Source: Candidatus Saccharimonadota bacterium (GTDB lineage: Bacteria > Patescibacteriota > Saccharimonadia > Saccharimonadales > UBA4665). Taken from it: 5,249 nucleotides of DNA. Under the pieces are notes generated by a model. That model did not search any database, was not told where the DNA came from, and saw nothing but the letters and a program-made list of their open reading frames with translations. The stretch spans positions 1 to 5,249 of the forward strand of contig DAHVAE010000047.1 of the NCBI GenBank assembly GCA_027314795.1. The letters run 5' to 3'. This document shows positions 5,188 to 5,249 of the stretch, in pieces (the first letter of the stretch is position 1; every line of letters starts with the position of its first letter). Both the position numbers and the translations under genes were made by a program.

Positions 5188-5249
5188 ATGTTATCAAACA
5201 TAGCCCTAATCAACCTCTTCAACCCGACACATGTTACAGGTTGGGCAAC
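5188..5249 (+). CDS. Start of an unidentified divergent gene (runs off the window)
   Basis: A reading frame opens at ATG 5188 and stays open to the right edge, giving 20 residues beginning MLSNIALINLFNPTHV. An in-frame ATG at 5179 lies only 2 nt from the TATAAA box and is a poor start; 5188 has the same 11-nt gap seen at two other genes here. Too little is visible to name it. The mildly hydrophobic start would suit a small membrane protein, but this is only a guess. Its position opposite a Fur-family regulator with a shared operator suggests it belongs to that regulon. The open frame is short enough to be chance. Confidence 0.4.
   Translation, partial: MLSNIALINLFNPTHVTGWA

Overview
The window is a compact, gene-dense stretch of bacterial chromosome, A+T-leaning by eye. 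It probably comes from a member of the Patescibacteria (CPR), with Candidatus Saccharibacteria (TM7) the best guess. That rests on the rplQ-rplM-rpsI order, the short divergent housekeeping proteins, overlapping gene ends, and genes that follow a -10 box almost directly without a leader. TGA ends rplQ and trpS and every Trp is TGG, so UGA is a normal stop and the recoded Gracilibacteria/Absconditabacteria are excluded. The lineage is an inference from style, not from a marker comparison.

Layout. Positions 1-1187 are the end of a ribosomal-protein operon: the 3' part of rplQ (L17), rplM (L13) and rpsI (S9), joined by short overlaps and each with a GGAG ribosome binding site. A 127-bp gap (1188-1314) holds a possible terminator, a perfect inverted repeat and a TATAAT promoter. 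Next is a second unit on the same strand: trpS, an RluA/RluD-family pseudouridine synthase joined to it by ATGA, and the DNA polymerase III delta' subunit. The delta' gene appears to carry a one-base frameshift near its start. A TGCTATAAT extended -10 directly after it drives a gene for a TPR protein with a hydrophobic N-terminus. Its 3' end overlaps by 26 bp, tail to tail, a minus-strand Fur-family regulator. Between that regulator and the start of an unidentified divergent gene at the right edge lies a perfect 10-bp inverted repeat (TTGCAA-N5-TTGCAA core), which looks like the regulator's operator.

How it works together. Most genes serve translation (L17, L13, S9, TrpRS, probable rRNA pseudouridylation) or replication (clamp-loader delta'). 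The right end is a small metal- or redox-type regulatory module: a Fur-like repressor, its likely operator and a divergent target. The most notable signals are the broken delta' reading frame, the constant 11-nt spacing from -10 to ATG at three promoters (6 nt at the fourth), which predicts leaderless or nearly leaderless mRNAs, and the Fur operator shared by two promoters. I see no mobile element, CRISPR array, tRNA or rRNA, and no evidence of a wholly new system.
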